This document shows positions 43,731 through 52,665 of a stretch of DNA of 64,000 nucleotides, one piece after another. Source of the DNA: Streptomyces griseofuscus (GTDB lineage: Bacteria > Actinomycetota > Actinomycetes > Streptomycetales > Streptomycetaceae); contig NZ_CP051006.1 in NCBI RefSeq assembly GCF_014673495.1, positions 5,952,001-6,016,000 of the forward strand, given 5' to 3'. Every line of letters starts with the position of its first letter. The first letter of the stretch is position 1. Both the position numbers and the translations under genes were made by a program. Below the pieces are notes generated by a model, which saw nothing but the letters and a program-made list of their open reading frames with translations, did not search any database and was not told where the DNA came from.

Positions 43731-45089
43731 ATGCCCGAGCACGCGGCGGCACCGACACCGCGGACGGACCAGGACCAGGGCCAGGGTCATGACCAGGGGG
43801 GTCAGGGGCATGACCCCGGCAGTGACAGTCCGGAGAACGCCACCGCGTCCGCCGCCGACCGCCGCACCGGGCTCCTCGTCACCTTCGTACTCGGCGGCCT
43901 CACCGCGACGCCCCCCCTCGCCATGGACATGTACCTCCCGTCCCTGCCGGAGGTCACCCGGTCCCTGCACGCGCCCGCCGCCACCGTCCAGCTCACCCTC
44001 ACCGCGTGCCTGCTGGGCATGGCCCTCGGACAGCTGGTCGTCGGGCCGATGAGCGACCGCTGGGGGCGGCGCGGGCCGCTGCTGATCGGCCTCGCCGTGA
44101 ACCTCGTGGCGACCGCCCTGTGCGCCCTCGCCCCGAACGTCGAGACACTGGTCGCCTTCCGGCTGGTCCAGGGCCTCGCGGGCGCGGCCGGCATCGTCAT
44201 CGCGCGAGCCGTCGTACGCGACCTCTACGACGGTGTCGCCATGGCCCGCTTCTTCTCCACCCTGATGCTGATCTCCGGGGTCGCGCCGGTCGTGGCGCCG
44301 CTGATCGGCGGGCAGATCCTGCGGGTGACCGACTGGCGCGGGGTGTTCCTGGTGCTCACCGTGATCGGGGCGCTGCTCGGCGCGCTGGTCTGGCTGCGGC
44401 TGCCCGAGACGCTGCCGCCGACGGACCGGCACGGCGGGGGAGTGGGGCACGCCCTGCGCTCCATGCGCGCGCTCCTCGCCGACCTCCCCTTCACCGGCTA
44501 CATGCTGGCCGGCGGCTTCGCCTTCGCCGCGCTGTTCGCCTACATATCCGCCTCCCCCTTCGTCATCCAGGAGATCTACGGCGCCTCCCCGCAGACCTTC
44601 AGCCTGCTGTTCGGCCTCAACTCGGTGGGTCTGGTGGTCGCCGGGCAGATCAACGGCAAGGTGCTGGTCGGCCGGGTCAGCCTGGACAAGGTGCTGGGCG
44701 CCGGGCTCGCGGTGATCACGCTCGCCGCGACCGCGCTGCTGCTGATGTCCACCGGCGTCTTCGGCGAGGTGGGGCTCGCGCCCATCGCTGCCGCGCTGTT
44801 CGTCCTGATGTCCGCGATGGGCCTGGCCCTGCCCAACGCCCAGACCCTCGCCCTGCTGCGCACCAAGTACGCCGCCGGGTCCGCGTCCGCGCTGCTCGGC
44901 ACCTCCTCCTTCCTCGTCGGCGCGGTCGCCTCGCCGCTCGTCGGGATCGCCGGTGAGCACACCGCCGTCCCGATGGCCGTCGTCCAACTGGCGGCCGCGC
45001 TGGTCGCGGGGGCCTGCTTCGTGGGAATGTGCCGTCCCTGGAACACGCGGGAGAACACGCGTGCGGGGTCGGAAGGAGACGAGAGCTGA
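43731..45089 (+). CDS. Bcr/CflA-type MFS drug exporter
   Basis: This 452-residue, 12-TM exporter has the family's LAMDMYLPSLPEV in TM1, GPMSDRWGRRGPLLIG after TM2 and QGLAGAAGIVIARAVVRDLYDG. The first 40 residues are a hydrophilic, Gln/Asp/Gly/His-rich repeat (QDQGQGHDQGGQGHDPG). The ATG at 43731 is preceded by GGGAGGGG. A serine hydrolase gene overlaps its stop. Confidence 0.9.
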   Translation: MPEHAAAPTPRTDQDQGQGHDQGGQGHDPGSDSPENATASAADRRTGLLVTFVLGGLTATPPLAMDMYLPSLPEVTRSLHAPAATVQLTLTACLLGMALGQLVVGPMSDRWGRRGPLLIGLAVNLVATALCALAPNVETLVAFRLVQGLAGAAGIVIARAVVRDLYDGVAMARFFSTLMLISGVAPVVAPLIGGQILRVTDWRGVFLVLTVIGALLGALVWLRLPETLPPTDRHGGGVGHALRSMRALLADLPFTGYMLAGGFAFAALFAYISASPFVIQEIYGASPQTFSLLFGLNSVGLVVAGQINGKVLVGRVSLDKVLGAGLAVITLAATALLLMSTGVFGEVGLAPIAAALFVLMSAMGLALPNAQTLALLRTKYAAGSASALLGTSSFLVGAVASPLVGIAGEHTAVPMAVVQLAAALVAGACFVGMCRPWNTRENTRAGSEGDES

Positions 45090-46210
45090 GCGCACCGAGA
45101 CTGCGCGCCGACACACCCCAGCGGGCCGGGCTGGCCCCCGACGCGCTCGGGCACCTGGTCGCCGAGGTGCGTGCCCGCACCGCCGGGCCGCGCCCCTGGG
45201 CGGCCGGCGCGGTCGTACTGGCCGGGCGCGGACCCGTGATCGCGGTGGCCGAGGCGGCGGGCTGGGCCGTCCGCTACGCCTCCTACGACCCGCGCACCGA
45301 CACCGGTGTCGAGCTGCGGCCCGAGGACCGGGTGCCGGTCACCGTGGACACCCCCTTCGATCTGGCCTCGCTGACCAAGCTGTTCACCTCGGTCGCGGCC
45401 GTGCAGCAGATCGAGCGCGGCACGCTGGCCATGGACGCCCCAGTGGGCCACTATCTGCCGGAGTTCCGGATCCTGTCCGAACACCGGGTCACGGTACGGC
45501 AGTTGCTCACCCATACCTCCGGGCTGCGCCCCGAACTCCCGTTGTACGACTGCCCGGACCGCACCGCCCGGCTGACGATGCTGCGCGCCGAGGCGCCGTC
45601 CGGGCCGCCCGGCACCTACCGCTACTCGGACCTGAACATGCTGTTCCTCCAGTTCGTCCTGGAGCGCGTCACCGGGCGGACCCTCGACGTCCTCGTGCGC
45701 AACGGCATCACCCGGCCGCTCGGCATGACCGCGACCGGGTTCGGGCCCTGTCCGGGGGCGGCGGCCACCGAGGACCAGTGGCGGCCGTGGGCCAAGGCCG
45801 ACCGGGGGATGCTGCGGGGGGTCGTGCACGACGAGAACGCCTGGGCGCTCGGCGGCATCGCGGGGCACGCGGGCCTCTTCTCCACGGCCCGCGACCTCGC
45901 CGTCTTCTGCCGCACCCTGCTCGGCGGCGGCTCCTACGGCCCCGCCCGCATCCTCGCCCCCGACTTCACCGACCTCCTCCTCACCCCGCCCGGCCTCGGC
46001 TTCGCCCTCGACCAGCCCTGGTTCATGGGCGCCCTGGCCGGCCGCGGCGCCGCGGGCCACACCGGTTTCACCGGCACGTCCCTGGTCCTCGACCGGGCGA
46101 CGGACACGTTCGTGGTCCTGCTGGCGAACACGGTCCATCCCCGCCGCCGACCGGCGGACAGCACCCCGAGGGCGGCGATCGGCACCTGGCTGGCACGGGC
46201 GGTGGCGTGA
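45086..46210 (+). CDS. Class C beta-lactamase-like serine hydrolase
   Basis: This 374-residue protein has the SxxK motif in DLASLTKLFTSVAAVQ, YSDLN as the YxN-type motif, and HTGFTG near the end. It resembles class C beta-lactamases and esterases. CTG at 45086 is the best start: AAGGAG sits 7 bases upstream, and the CTGA overlaps the exporter stop by 4 bases. A GTG 57 bases earlier lacks a ribosome site. The lack of a signal peptide suggests a cytoplasmic hydrolase. The substrate is unknown. Confidence 0.88.
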   Translation: MSAPRLRADTPQRAGLAPDALGHLVAEVRARTAGPRPWAAGAVVLAGRGPVIAVAEAAGWAVRYASYDPRTDTGVELRPEDRVPVTVDTPFDLASLTKLFTSVAAVQQIERGTLAMDAPVGHYLPEFRILSEHRVTVRQLLTHTSGLRPELPLYDCPDRTARLTMLRAEAPSGPPGTYRYSDLNMLFLQFVLERVTGRTLDVLVRNGITRPLGMTATGFGPCPGAAATEDQWRPWAKADRGMLRGVVHDENAWALGGIAGHAGLFSTARDLAVFCRTLLGGGSYGPARILAPDFTDLLLTPPGLGFALDQPWFMGALAGRGAAGHTGFTGTSLVLDRATDTFVVLLANTVHPRRRPADSTPRAAIGTWLARAVA

Positions 46211-46225
46211 GGGGCCGACGCTACC

Positions 46226-46462
46226 GGTCCGGAAGCCGGCCGCTACGGGTCCGGGTGCCGGGCGGAACCGGCTCCGATGCCGGGCGGAACCGGTTCGGTT
46301 GCCGGGCGACAGCGGTCCGGGTGCTGGGCGGCGGTGGCCCGGGTGCCGGGTGCCGGGCGGCGCTGGCTCGGATGCCGGTGCGACGGCGGTCCGGGTGGCG
46401 GTGGGCCGGGTGTCGGGTGCCGGGCGGGAGCGGCCCGAGTGCCGAGGGCGGCCGGTCCGGTG
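46226..46462. repeat. Degenerate ~22-bp tandem array
   Basis: About ten imperfect units close to GGTCCGGGTGCCGGGCGGAA lie head to tail between the hydrolase gene and the Rsm22-like gene, ending 28 bases before the latter. No convincing gene is present in the stretch. Unit lengths vary slightly and one unit has an internal doubling. Confidence 0.75.
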
Positions 46463-46490
46463 TTCCCGTTGCGCGCCATAGAATCTCCAG

Positions 46491-47483
46491 GTGACCGACC
46501 CCGTACCACCGGCCGAAGTACTCCGCCGCAGCCTCGCCCAGATGTTCGACGGACTGCCGCCAAGCCAGGCCGCCGGCGCCGTCGAGCGGCTCATCGCCGC
46601 CTATCGCGGCGACACCCCGACGCACGCGCCGATCCTCCGCGATCGCGCCGATGTCGCCGCGTACGCCGCCTACCGGATGCCGGCCACCTTCGAGGCCGTG
46701 CGCTCGGCCCTCGGGGCGTTCGCCGATGCCGTGCCCGGCTGGGTTCCCGGCAGCCATGTGGACATCGGCGGCGGCACCGGCGCCGCGACCTGGGCGGTCA
46801 CCGACACCTGGGCCGGCACCCGCCCGGTGACCGTCCTCGACTGGGCCGAGCCCGCGCTCGCCCTCGGCCGGGAGCTGGCCGCCGCCAACCCGGCCCTGGC
46901 CGGCGCCCGCTGGCAGCGCGCCCGCATCGGCTCCGGGCTCGACCTGGAACCCGCCGATCTGCTCACGGTGTCGTACGTCCTCAACGAGCTGACCGAGTCC
47001 GACCGCACCGCGCTCGTCGACGCCGCCGCGGCCGCCGCGCGGAGCGTGGTGATCGTGGAGGCCGGTACGCCCGCCGGGTACGCCCGGGTCATCGAGGCCC
47101 GCGACCGGTTGATCCGCGCCGGGTTCGAGATCGCCGCGCCCTGCCCGCACAGCGCCGCCTGCCCGATCGCCCCCGGCACCGACTGGTGCCACTTCTCCGC
47201 CCGCGTCCCCCGTTCCTCCCTGCACCGCAGGGTCAAGGGCGGCTCCCTGGCCTACGAGGACGAGAAGTTCTCCTACGTCGCCGCCACCCGGCTGCCCGCC
47301 GAGGCCGCCCCCGCCCGCGTCGTACGCCGCCCCCAGATCCGCAAGGGCCAGGTCCTCCTCGACCTGTGCGAGGCGGACGAGGAACTGCGCCGTACGACGA
47401 TCACCAAACGCCACGGCGACCTGTACAAGGCGGCCCGCGACACGGACTGGGGCTCCGCCTGGCCCCCGGAACCGGCACTGTGA
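46491..47483 (+). CDS. Rsm22-like small-subunit rRNA methyltransferase family protein
   Basis: This 330-residue SAM-dependent protein has HVDIGGGTGAATWAV as the SAM loop, SYVLNELT and the Rsm22 signature CPHSAACPIAPGTDWCHFSAR. The Cys set resembles the mitochondrial ribosome assembly factor that carries an iron-sulfur cluster. The role in bacteria is not established; ribosomal RNA or protein modification is likely. It begins with GTG right after the repeat array. Confidence 0.85.
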   Translation: MTDPVPPAEVLRRSLAQMFDGLPPSQAAGAVERLIAAYRGDTPTHAPILRDRADVAAYAAYRMPATFEAVRSALGAFADAVPGWVPGSHVDIGGGTGAATWAVTDTWAGTRPVTVLDWAEPALALGRELAAANPALAGARWQRARIGSGLDLEPADLLTVSYVLNELTESDRTALVDAAAAAARSVVIVEAGTPAGYARVIEARDRLIRAGFEIAAPCPHSAACPIAPGTDWCHFSARVPRSSLHRRVKGGSLAYEDEKFSYVAATRLPAEAAPARVVRRPQIRKGQVLLDLCEADEELRRTTITKRHGDLYKAARDTDWGSAWPPEPAL

Positions 47484-47589
47484 GGTACGTCTCGTCCGAT
47501 TCCCCCCGTATCCACCTGCCGCCCCCCGAAGCGCACGAAGGTGGGACCATGAGGCATGCTGTCCGCACACCAGCGAGGCAAGGGGATAG

Positions 47590-48336
47590 ATGAGCGGGAC
47601 GTTCGGCGGCCACAGCGGCCGGCAGGGCAAACTCTCCCAGTGGCTGCGCGGACGCCGCCCGAAGGAAGCCGCCGCCACCGACGACGGCGGACGTGAGGCC
47701 CTGCTGCTCGCCGCCGCCGAGGCCGGGCTTCCGCTCGCGCCGGCCGCGTATCCCGCGCCCGGTTACCGATGTTCCTGCGACCGCGTGGGCTGTCCCACCC
47801 CGGCCCGGCACCCCGTGTCGTTCGCCTGGCAGACGCAGTCCACGATCGACCGCCCCCAGATCGAGCGCTGGGCCCGGCATCAGCCGCAGGCCAACTTCAT
47901 CACCGCGACCGGCATGGTCCACGACGTCCTGGACGTGCCCGCGCAGGCCGGCCGGGAGGCGCTGGACCGGCTGCTCGCCGAGGGCGTCGAGGTGGGGCCG
48001 GTCGCCGAGAGCGACGACGGCCGGATGCTGTTCTTCACCCTCACCCGGGGCACCCCCGAGGACGAGGACGAGTGGTGGCCCTGCGAGCTGGACTGCCACC
48101 CCGAGACGATGGCCGAGCACCCCGGTCTGCGCTGGCACTGCCGGGGCTCCTACGTCCTCGTACCCCCGGCCCGGCTGCCCGGCGACGACGACCGGCAGGT
48201 CCGCTGGCTGCGCGGCCCGGAGCATCCGCTGCCCGAGCCCCTGACCCTGCTGGAATCCCTCACCGATGCCTGCGCCCGGCACGCCGCCGGTGACTCCACC
48301 CCCGACCTGGGCCGGCCCTGGCCGTTGCACAACTGA
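47590..48336 (+). CDS. Bifunctional DNA primase/polymerase-like protein
   Basis: This 248-residue protein has an N-terminal prim-pol-type opening (REALLLAAAEAGLPLAPAAYP), a cysteine cluster (CSCDRVGCPTPARHP) and QPQANFITATG. These match actinobacterial 'bifunctional DNA primase/polymerase' proteins, but the catalytic acids are not clear, so it may be an inactive relative. The AGGGGATAG ribosome site precedes the ATG. Confidence 0.75.
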   Translation: MSGTFGGHSGRQGKLSQWLRGRRPKEAAATDDGGREALLLAAAEAGLPLAPAAYPAPGYRCSCDRVGCPTPARHPVSFAWQTQSTIDRPQIERWARHQPQANFITATGMVHDVLDVPAQAGREALDRLLAEGVEVGPVAESDDGRMLFFTLTRGTPEDEDEWWPCELDCHPETMAEHPGLRWHCRGSYVLVPPARLPGDDDRQVRWLRGPEHPLPEPLTLLESLTDACARHAAGDSTPDLGRPWPLHN

Positions 48337-48345
48337 GGGTCCGGG

Positions 48346-49338
48346 CTACTCGCCCTTCGCCCCCGTCACCCCGTTCACCTTCGCCACGATCGACACCGCC
48401 CCCTCGCCCGCCGGGTCGAGCGCGGCCTGGCCGGCCACCGATTCCAGCGTGAGGGACTGGTGGATCTCGCCCGTCGTGAGGGCCTGTACGGCCTTGCCGG
48501 GCGTCGGCACCGAGGTGTTCGCGGCGGCGGTCTCCTTCTCGTAGTGGTGCGTGGTGAAGAAGACCAGCGCGCCGCCGTCCGCCGTGCGCAGCGCCAGCGG
48601 GGCGTAGTCGCCGCGGGTCAGCGGCTGGTCGATGTACTGGCGCACCAGCCCAGGCTTACGGGTCTGGCCCTGGCGGTAGGCGCGCAGCTCACTCGTGTTC
48701 GGCCCGTCGGCGAACGCCTTGCCGCCCTTTTTCAGGTAGTTGACGTACGAGCGGCTCAAGTCGTCCGGTGCCACGGCCAGTTGAGCCGAGGAAGCAGGCA
48801 CCGCCTCGCCCCACCCGTCCTTGTCCCTCTTGAATCGCGGTACGGCGCCCGGCGCCGCCAGCGTCAGATACGCCACCCGCCACCGTTCACCGAGGTCCGC
48901 CCGCGTGAACACCAGCAACCAGCGGTAGTTCCCGGCCTTGTTGCCCCGCGCGTCCGCGAGGAACCAGCGGGGCCAGCCCGCCTTCTTCGGGATCGTGATC
49001 TTCACGTCCGACAGCTTCAGCGGTACGTGACTCGCGTTGCCGGAGGGGCTGTTGACGTGCCCCGCCTTCAGCCGGGCGGCGTCGATGTCGGCGAGCGGCC
49101 CGGTGACATAGGGCGCGTCGAGCGAACTGTCGTACGCCTTGTCGGCCTTGTTGTACGCGTCGGTGAAAGCGGCCACGGCCTTCGCGGCCTCCGCCCGGGT
49201 GGCGCCGGGCAGCACCGTACGCTCCCCGTGCACCACCACGCATCCGCTCGCCGTGAAAGACAAGGCGGTCAGTGCGGCCGCTATCAGTGCGTTCCGGTCA
49301 CGCCGGCGAAGCCGTCGAGGGCTGCGTTCCCTGGTCAT
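48346..49338 (-). CDS. Putative lipoprotein in the Efe operon
   Basis: This 330-residue protein has a basic N-terminus, a hydrophobic stretch and a lipobox (FTASGC near residue 33), so it is probably an exported lipoprotein. The rest is a soluble alpha/beta region without a known motif. Its start overlaps the efeU gene by 41 bases, so it is the fourth gene of the efeO-efeB-efeU operon and may act in iron capture. Its function is unknown. Confidence 0.8.
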   Translation of the reverse strand: MTRERSPRRLRRRDRNALIAAALTALSFTASGCVVVHGERTVLPGATRAEAAKAVAAFTDAYNKADKAYDSSLDAPYVTGPLADIDAARLKAGHVNSPSGNASHVPLKLSDVKITIPKKAGWPRWFLADARGNKAGNYRWLLVFTRADLGERWRVAYLTLAAPGAVPRFKRDKDGWGEAVPASSAQLAVAPDDLSRSYVNYLKKGGKAFADGPNTSELRAYRQGQTRKPGLVRQYIDQPLTRGDYAPLALRTADGGALVFFTTHHYEKETAAANTSVPTPGKAVQALTTGEIHQSLTLESVAGQAALDPAGEGAVSIVAKVNGVTGAKGE

Positions 49339-50170
49339 CGGGCTCCTTCACCTTCCCCTTCCCGGAGGCGAACCCTACCGGGGCGAGGAACACGGTGAGC
49401 ACCGGGACCAAGTACAGGGCCCAGACCGTGACCTGGACGACCGTCGGGTCCGGCTGGAAGTTGAACACGCCCTTCAGGAGCGTGCCGTACCAGCTGTCCG
49501 GCTCGACGGTGTCGCTGATGTCGAAGGCCAGGTGGGTGAGGCCGGGAACCCAGTCGGCCTCCTGGAGGTCGTGGAAGCCGTACGCGAGCACGCCCGCCGC
49601 GACCACGACCAGCATGCCGCCGGTCCAGGTGAAGAACTTCGCCAAGTTGATGCGCAGCGCGCCCCGGTAGAACAGCCAGCCCAGCACCACCGCCGTGGCG
49701 AGGCCGAGGGCGACGCCGATCAGCGGGCGCGGGCTGCCGTCCCCGGCCGCGTGCACCGAGGCCCACACGAACAGCGCGGTCTCCAGGCCCTCCCGGCCGA
49801 CCGCGAGGAACGCCGTGGCGACCAGCGCGCCGGTGCCCATCGCGAGCGCCGCGTCCAGCTTGGCGCCCAGCTCGGACTTCAGATGCCGGGCGGTGCGCCG
49901 CATCCAGAACACCATCCAGGTCACCAGGCCCACCGCGAGGATCGACAGCGAGCCGCCGAGCGCCTCCTGCGCCTGGAACGTCATCTCCTGGGAGCCGAAT
50001 TCGAGCGCGCAGCCGAAGCCGAGGGCCAGCGCGATCGCCACGGCGATGCCGGTCCAGATGGGCCGCAGGGCGTCCCGGCGGCCGGTCTTGACCAGATACG
50101 CGACCAGGATGCAGACGACGAGCGACGCCTCCAGCCCTTCCCGCAGGCCGATCAGGTAGTTGGAGAACAC
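49298..50170 (-). CDS. efeU: Ferrous-iron permease EfeU
   Basis: This 290-residue, seven-TM permease is of the FTR1/EfeU family. It shows the two iron-coordinating REGLE motifs, LREGLEASLVV near the start and GREGLETALFV in the middle. It imports iron released by EfeO and EfeB. GTG at 50170 is chosen with GGAGG in front, 2 bases past the efeB stop. Confidence 0.95.
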   Translation of the reverse strand: MFSNYLIGLREGLEASLVVCILVAYLVKTGRRDALRPIWTGIAVAIALALGFGCALEFGSQEMTFQAQEALGGSLSILAVGLVTWMVFWMRRTARHLKSELGAKLDAALAMGTGALVATAFLAVGREGLETALFVWASVHAAGDGSPRPLIGVALGLATAVVLGWLFYRGALRINLAKFFTWTGGMLVVVAAGVLAYGFHDLQEADWVPGLTHLAFDISDTVEPDSWYGTLLKGVFNFQPDPTVVQVTVWALYLVPVLTVFLAPVGFASGKGKVKEPDDQGTQPSTASPA

Positions 50171-50172
50171 GG

Positions 50173-51423
50173 CTACGCCTCCTTCGAGAACAGTGAACGG
50201 CCCCACCAGTCATCGGCGTCCCGGACACCCGGCGGGACGGCGAAGACCGCGGAACCCACGTGCTGGATGTACTCGTTGAGCGCGTCGTGCGCGGACAGCT
50301 TGCGCTGGAGCGGGATGAAGCCGCGGCGCACATCGCGCTGGTAGGCCAGGAAGAACAGGCCCGCGTCCAGCCGGCCGAGGCCGTCGGTGCCGTCGGTGAA
50401 GGAGTAGCCGCGGCGCAGGATGGTGATCCCGGAGTTGGCGTCCGGGTGCGCGAGCCGTACGTGCGCGGTGGGCTTCATCGCCTTCAGGAACGGCGCGTCG
50501 TGCTCACCCGCCCTGCCGACCGGGGCGCCCTCGCGCTTGTCCCGCCCGAACACGTCCTCCTGCTCCTGGAGCGAGGTGCGGTCCCAGGTCTCGATGTTCA
50601 TCCGGATGCGCCGGGCGACCAGGTACGAGCCGCCGCTCATCCAGTCCGGGCCGTCCCCGTCGCCGACCCACACATGCTTCGCCAGCCGGTCGGTCTCGGT
50701 GCCCGCGATGTTGCGGGTGCCGTCCTTGAAGCCGAACAGATTGCGCGGGGTCTGCGCGTCGGGTGTGGTCGAGGAGGTCTTGCCGAAGCCGAGCTGGGAC
50801 CAGCGCACGGCGACCTTGCCGAAGCCGATCCGGGCGAGGTTGCGGATGGCGTGCACGGCGACCTGGGGGTCGTCCGCGCAGGCCTGGACGCACAGATCGC
50901 CGCCGGTGCGGGTCTTCTCCAGGTTGTCGCCGGGGAACTCGGGCAGGTCGACGAGGGCTTCGGGCCGCTTACCGCGCAGCCCGAACCGGTCGAAGAGGGA
51001 GGGGCCGAAGCCGATGGTCAGGGTCAGCCGGCAGGGGGTGAGGCCCAGCGCCTCGCCGGTGTCGTCCGGCGGTGCCTCGGGGAGCCCGCCGTAGGCGCCC
51101 TCACCGACCGGTTTGCCCGCGGTCATCCGGCGGGCCGCGGCCGTCCAGTCCTTCAGCAGCTGGACGAACTCCTCGCGGTCGTCGGTCTTCACGTCGAACG
51201 CGGCGAAGTGCAGCCGGTCCTGCACGGGCGTCGCGATGCCCGCCTGGTGGGCGCCGTGGAACTCCACCGCGCCCCCGGCCCCGGCCGCGTCCGCCGTGCC
51301 GGACCCCGCGCCGGTCAGCGCCACCGCGCCCCCGGCCGCCACGGCCCCGAGCGCGATCCCGGCCCCGCCCCAGCCGATCAGCGCACGGCGCGAGGGGCGG
51401 CGGGTCTCCTCAACCTCGTTCAT
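50173..51423 (-). CDS. efeB: Deferrochelatase/DyP-type peroxidase EfeB, Tat-exported
   Basis: This 416-residue heme peroxidase is exported by Tat (SRRALIGWGGAGIALG signal). The DyP motif GFKDGTRNI contains the catalytic Asp; a proximal His lies in the THVRLAHPD region. It oxidises ferrous iron or takes iron from heme outside the cell. It lies 15 bases after efeO and 2 bases before efeU. Confidence 0.95.
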   Translation of the reverse strand: MNEVEETRRPSRRALIGWGGAGIALGAVAAGGAVALTGAGSGTADAAGAGGAVEFHGAHQAGIATPVQDRLHFAAFDVKTDDREEFVQLLKDWTAAARRMTAGKPVGEGAYGGLPEAPPDDTGEALGLTPCRLTLTIGFGPSLFDRFGLRGKRPEALVDLPEFPGDNLEKTRTGGDLCVQACADDPQVAVHAIRNLARIGFGKVAVRWSQLGFGKTSSTTPDAQTPRNLFGFKDGTRNIAGTETDRLAKHVWVGDGDGPDWMSGGSYLVARRIRMNIETWDRTSLQEQEDVFGRDKREGAPVGRAGEHDAPFLKAMKPTAHVRLAHPDANSGITILRRGYSFTDGTDGLGRLDAGLFFLAYQRDVRRGFIPLQRKLSAHDALNEYIQHVGSAVFAVPPGVRDADDWWGRSLFSKEA

Positions 51424-51438
51424 CTTCCCGGCCCTTGC

Positions 51439-52575
51439 TTACTTCACGACCGCGGCGGCGAGCTTCGACAGCGGCTCGGCGAGCGCGTTCACCGCGTCCG
51501 ACAGCTCCTTGCGCTGGGTCTCGGTGACCTTGTCGTAGGAGACGAAGTCGTACGACGCCTGGTCCGAGCGGTAGCCGTCCAGCACCTTGTTCAGCGCGGT
51601 GAACTGCTTGTCCAGGTCCTTGGTGAGCGCCGGGTCGTTCTTGACGGCGACCGGCTTGAGCAGCTCGTACGACTTCTGCGCGCCCTCGACGTTGCCCTTG
51701 AAGTCGGCCAGGTCGGTGTGCGAGTAGCGGTCCTCCTCACCGGTGACCTTGCCGGTGGCGACCTCGTCCAGCAGCTCCTTGGCGCCGTTGGCCATGGACG
51801 TCGGGGTGATCTCGGCCTTGCCGACCCGCCGCTGCCAGTCCTTGAGGTCGCTCACCAGCTGGTCGGCGAGGGTCTTCTCCTCGGCGCCGATCTTCTTGTC
51901 GGCCCACAGGGCCTTCTCCAGGCGGTGCCAGCCGGTCCACTTCTGGCCCTTCTCCAGGCCGTCGGCGCGGGTGTCGGTCTTCGGGTCGATGTCACCGAAG
52001 GACTCCGCGACCGGCTCGGTGCGCTCCCAGCCCAGACGGGAGGGGGCGTAGGCCTTCTTGGCCGCGTCGAGGTCGCCGGCCTTGATCGCGTCGGCGAACT
52101 TCTGGGCGAGCGGCACGGTGGCGTCGGCCTGGTCCTGCGCGTACTGCCGGTACTCGGCGACCGCCCGGTCCAGCTTCGGGTCCCGCTTCGCCGCCGCCGA
52201 GCCACCGGTGACGGTGAGCTTCTGCCGGACGCCGTGGCCCTTCATACCGGGGCGGCAGGCTATCTCGTACGACCCCGCCTTCACCTCGGCGGTCAGCGTG
52301 TACTTGGTGCCCGGGCCGATGTTCTCCTTCTCGGAGACGATCCGGTCGTCCGGGAAGAGGATCTCCACCTCGGTGGCCTTGGCGCCCTTGTTCTCTATCT
52401 TCAGGGTGACCTGGCCGGCCGGGACGGACGTGGCGGAGGTGTCGCACGTCGAGTCCGCGGCGGTGACCTGGATGGCGTCGCCGTCCTTGGCCTCGCTCTT
52501 GGCGGTGCAGGCCGAAAGGGCGGTCAGTGCGGCCGCGGTGACGGCGGCGATGACGGTCGGACGGACGGCACGCAT
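51439..52575 (-). CDS. efeO: Iron-uptake protein EfeO (cupredoxin plus M75 domain)
   Basis: This 378-residue lipoprotein-like periplasmic protein has a signal ending at LSAC. An N-terminal cupredoxin domain (with CDTSATSVPAGQVTLKI and the metal-binding CRPGMKGHG) precedes the M75 domain with HRLEKALW (HxxE). It binds iron and hands it to EfeB/EfeU. It is the first operon gene, with an iron box directly upstream. Confidence 0.95.
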   Translation of the reverse strand: MRAVRPTVIAAVTAAALTALSACTAKSEAKDGDAIQVTAADSTCDTSATSVPAGQVTLKIENKGAKATEVEILFPDDRIVSEKENIGPGTKYTLTAEVKAGSYEIACRPGMKGHGVRQKLTVTGGSAAAKRDPKLDRAVAEYRQYAQDQADATVPLAQKFADAIKAGDLDAAKKAYAPSRLGWERTEPVAESFGDIDPKTDTRADGLEKGQKWTGWHRLEKALWADKKIGAEEKTLADQLVSDLKDWQRRVGKAEITPTSMANGAKELLDEVATGKVTGEEDRYSHTDLADFKGNVEGAQKSYELLKPVAVKNDPALTKDLDKQFTALNKVLDGYRSDQASYDFVSYDKVTETQRKELSDAVNALAEPLSKLAAAVVK

Positions 52576-52596
52576 GCGGACTCCCTGGCGATCCAG

Positions 52597-52615
52597 TGTG
52601 GTGAGGCTGCCCTAA
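52597..52615 (-). promoter_or_regulatory. DtxR/DmdR-type iron box before efeO
   Basis: On the minus strand TTAGGGCAGCCTCACCACA matches most of the iron-box consensus TTAGGTTAGGCTAACCTAA. It lies about 22 bases upstream of the efeO start, next to a second partial box (TAAGGCTCAGGTAAG). Iron-dependent repression is expected. Confidence 0.65.
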
Positions 52616-52665
52616 CTTACCTGAGCCTTACCCTTCTCATACCCTCGGGGTGCGTGATCCGGATC

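Noticed and set aside
46226..46462. Tandem array considered as a CRISPR
   Set aside because: Units are contiguous and degenerate with no spacers, and no cas genes are near.
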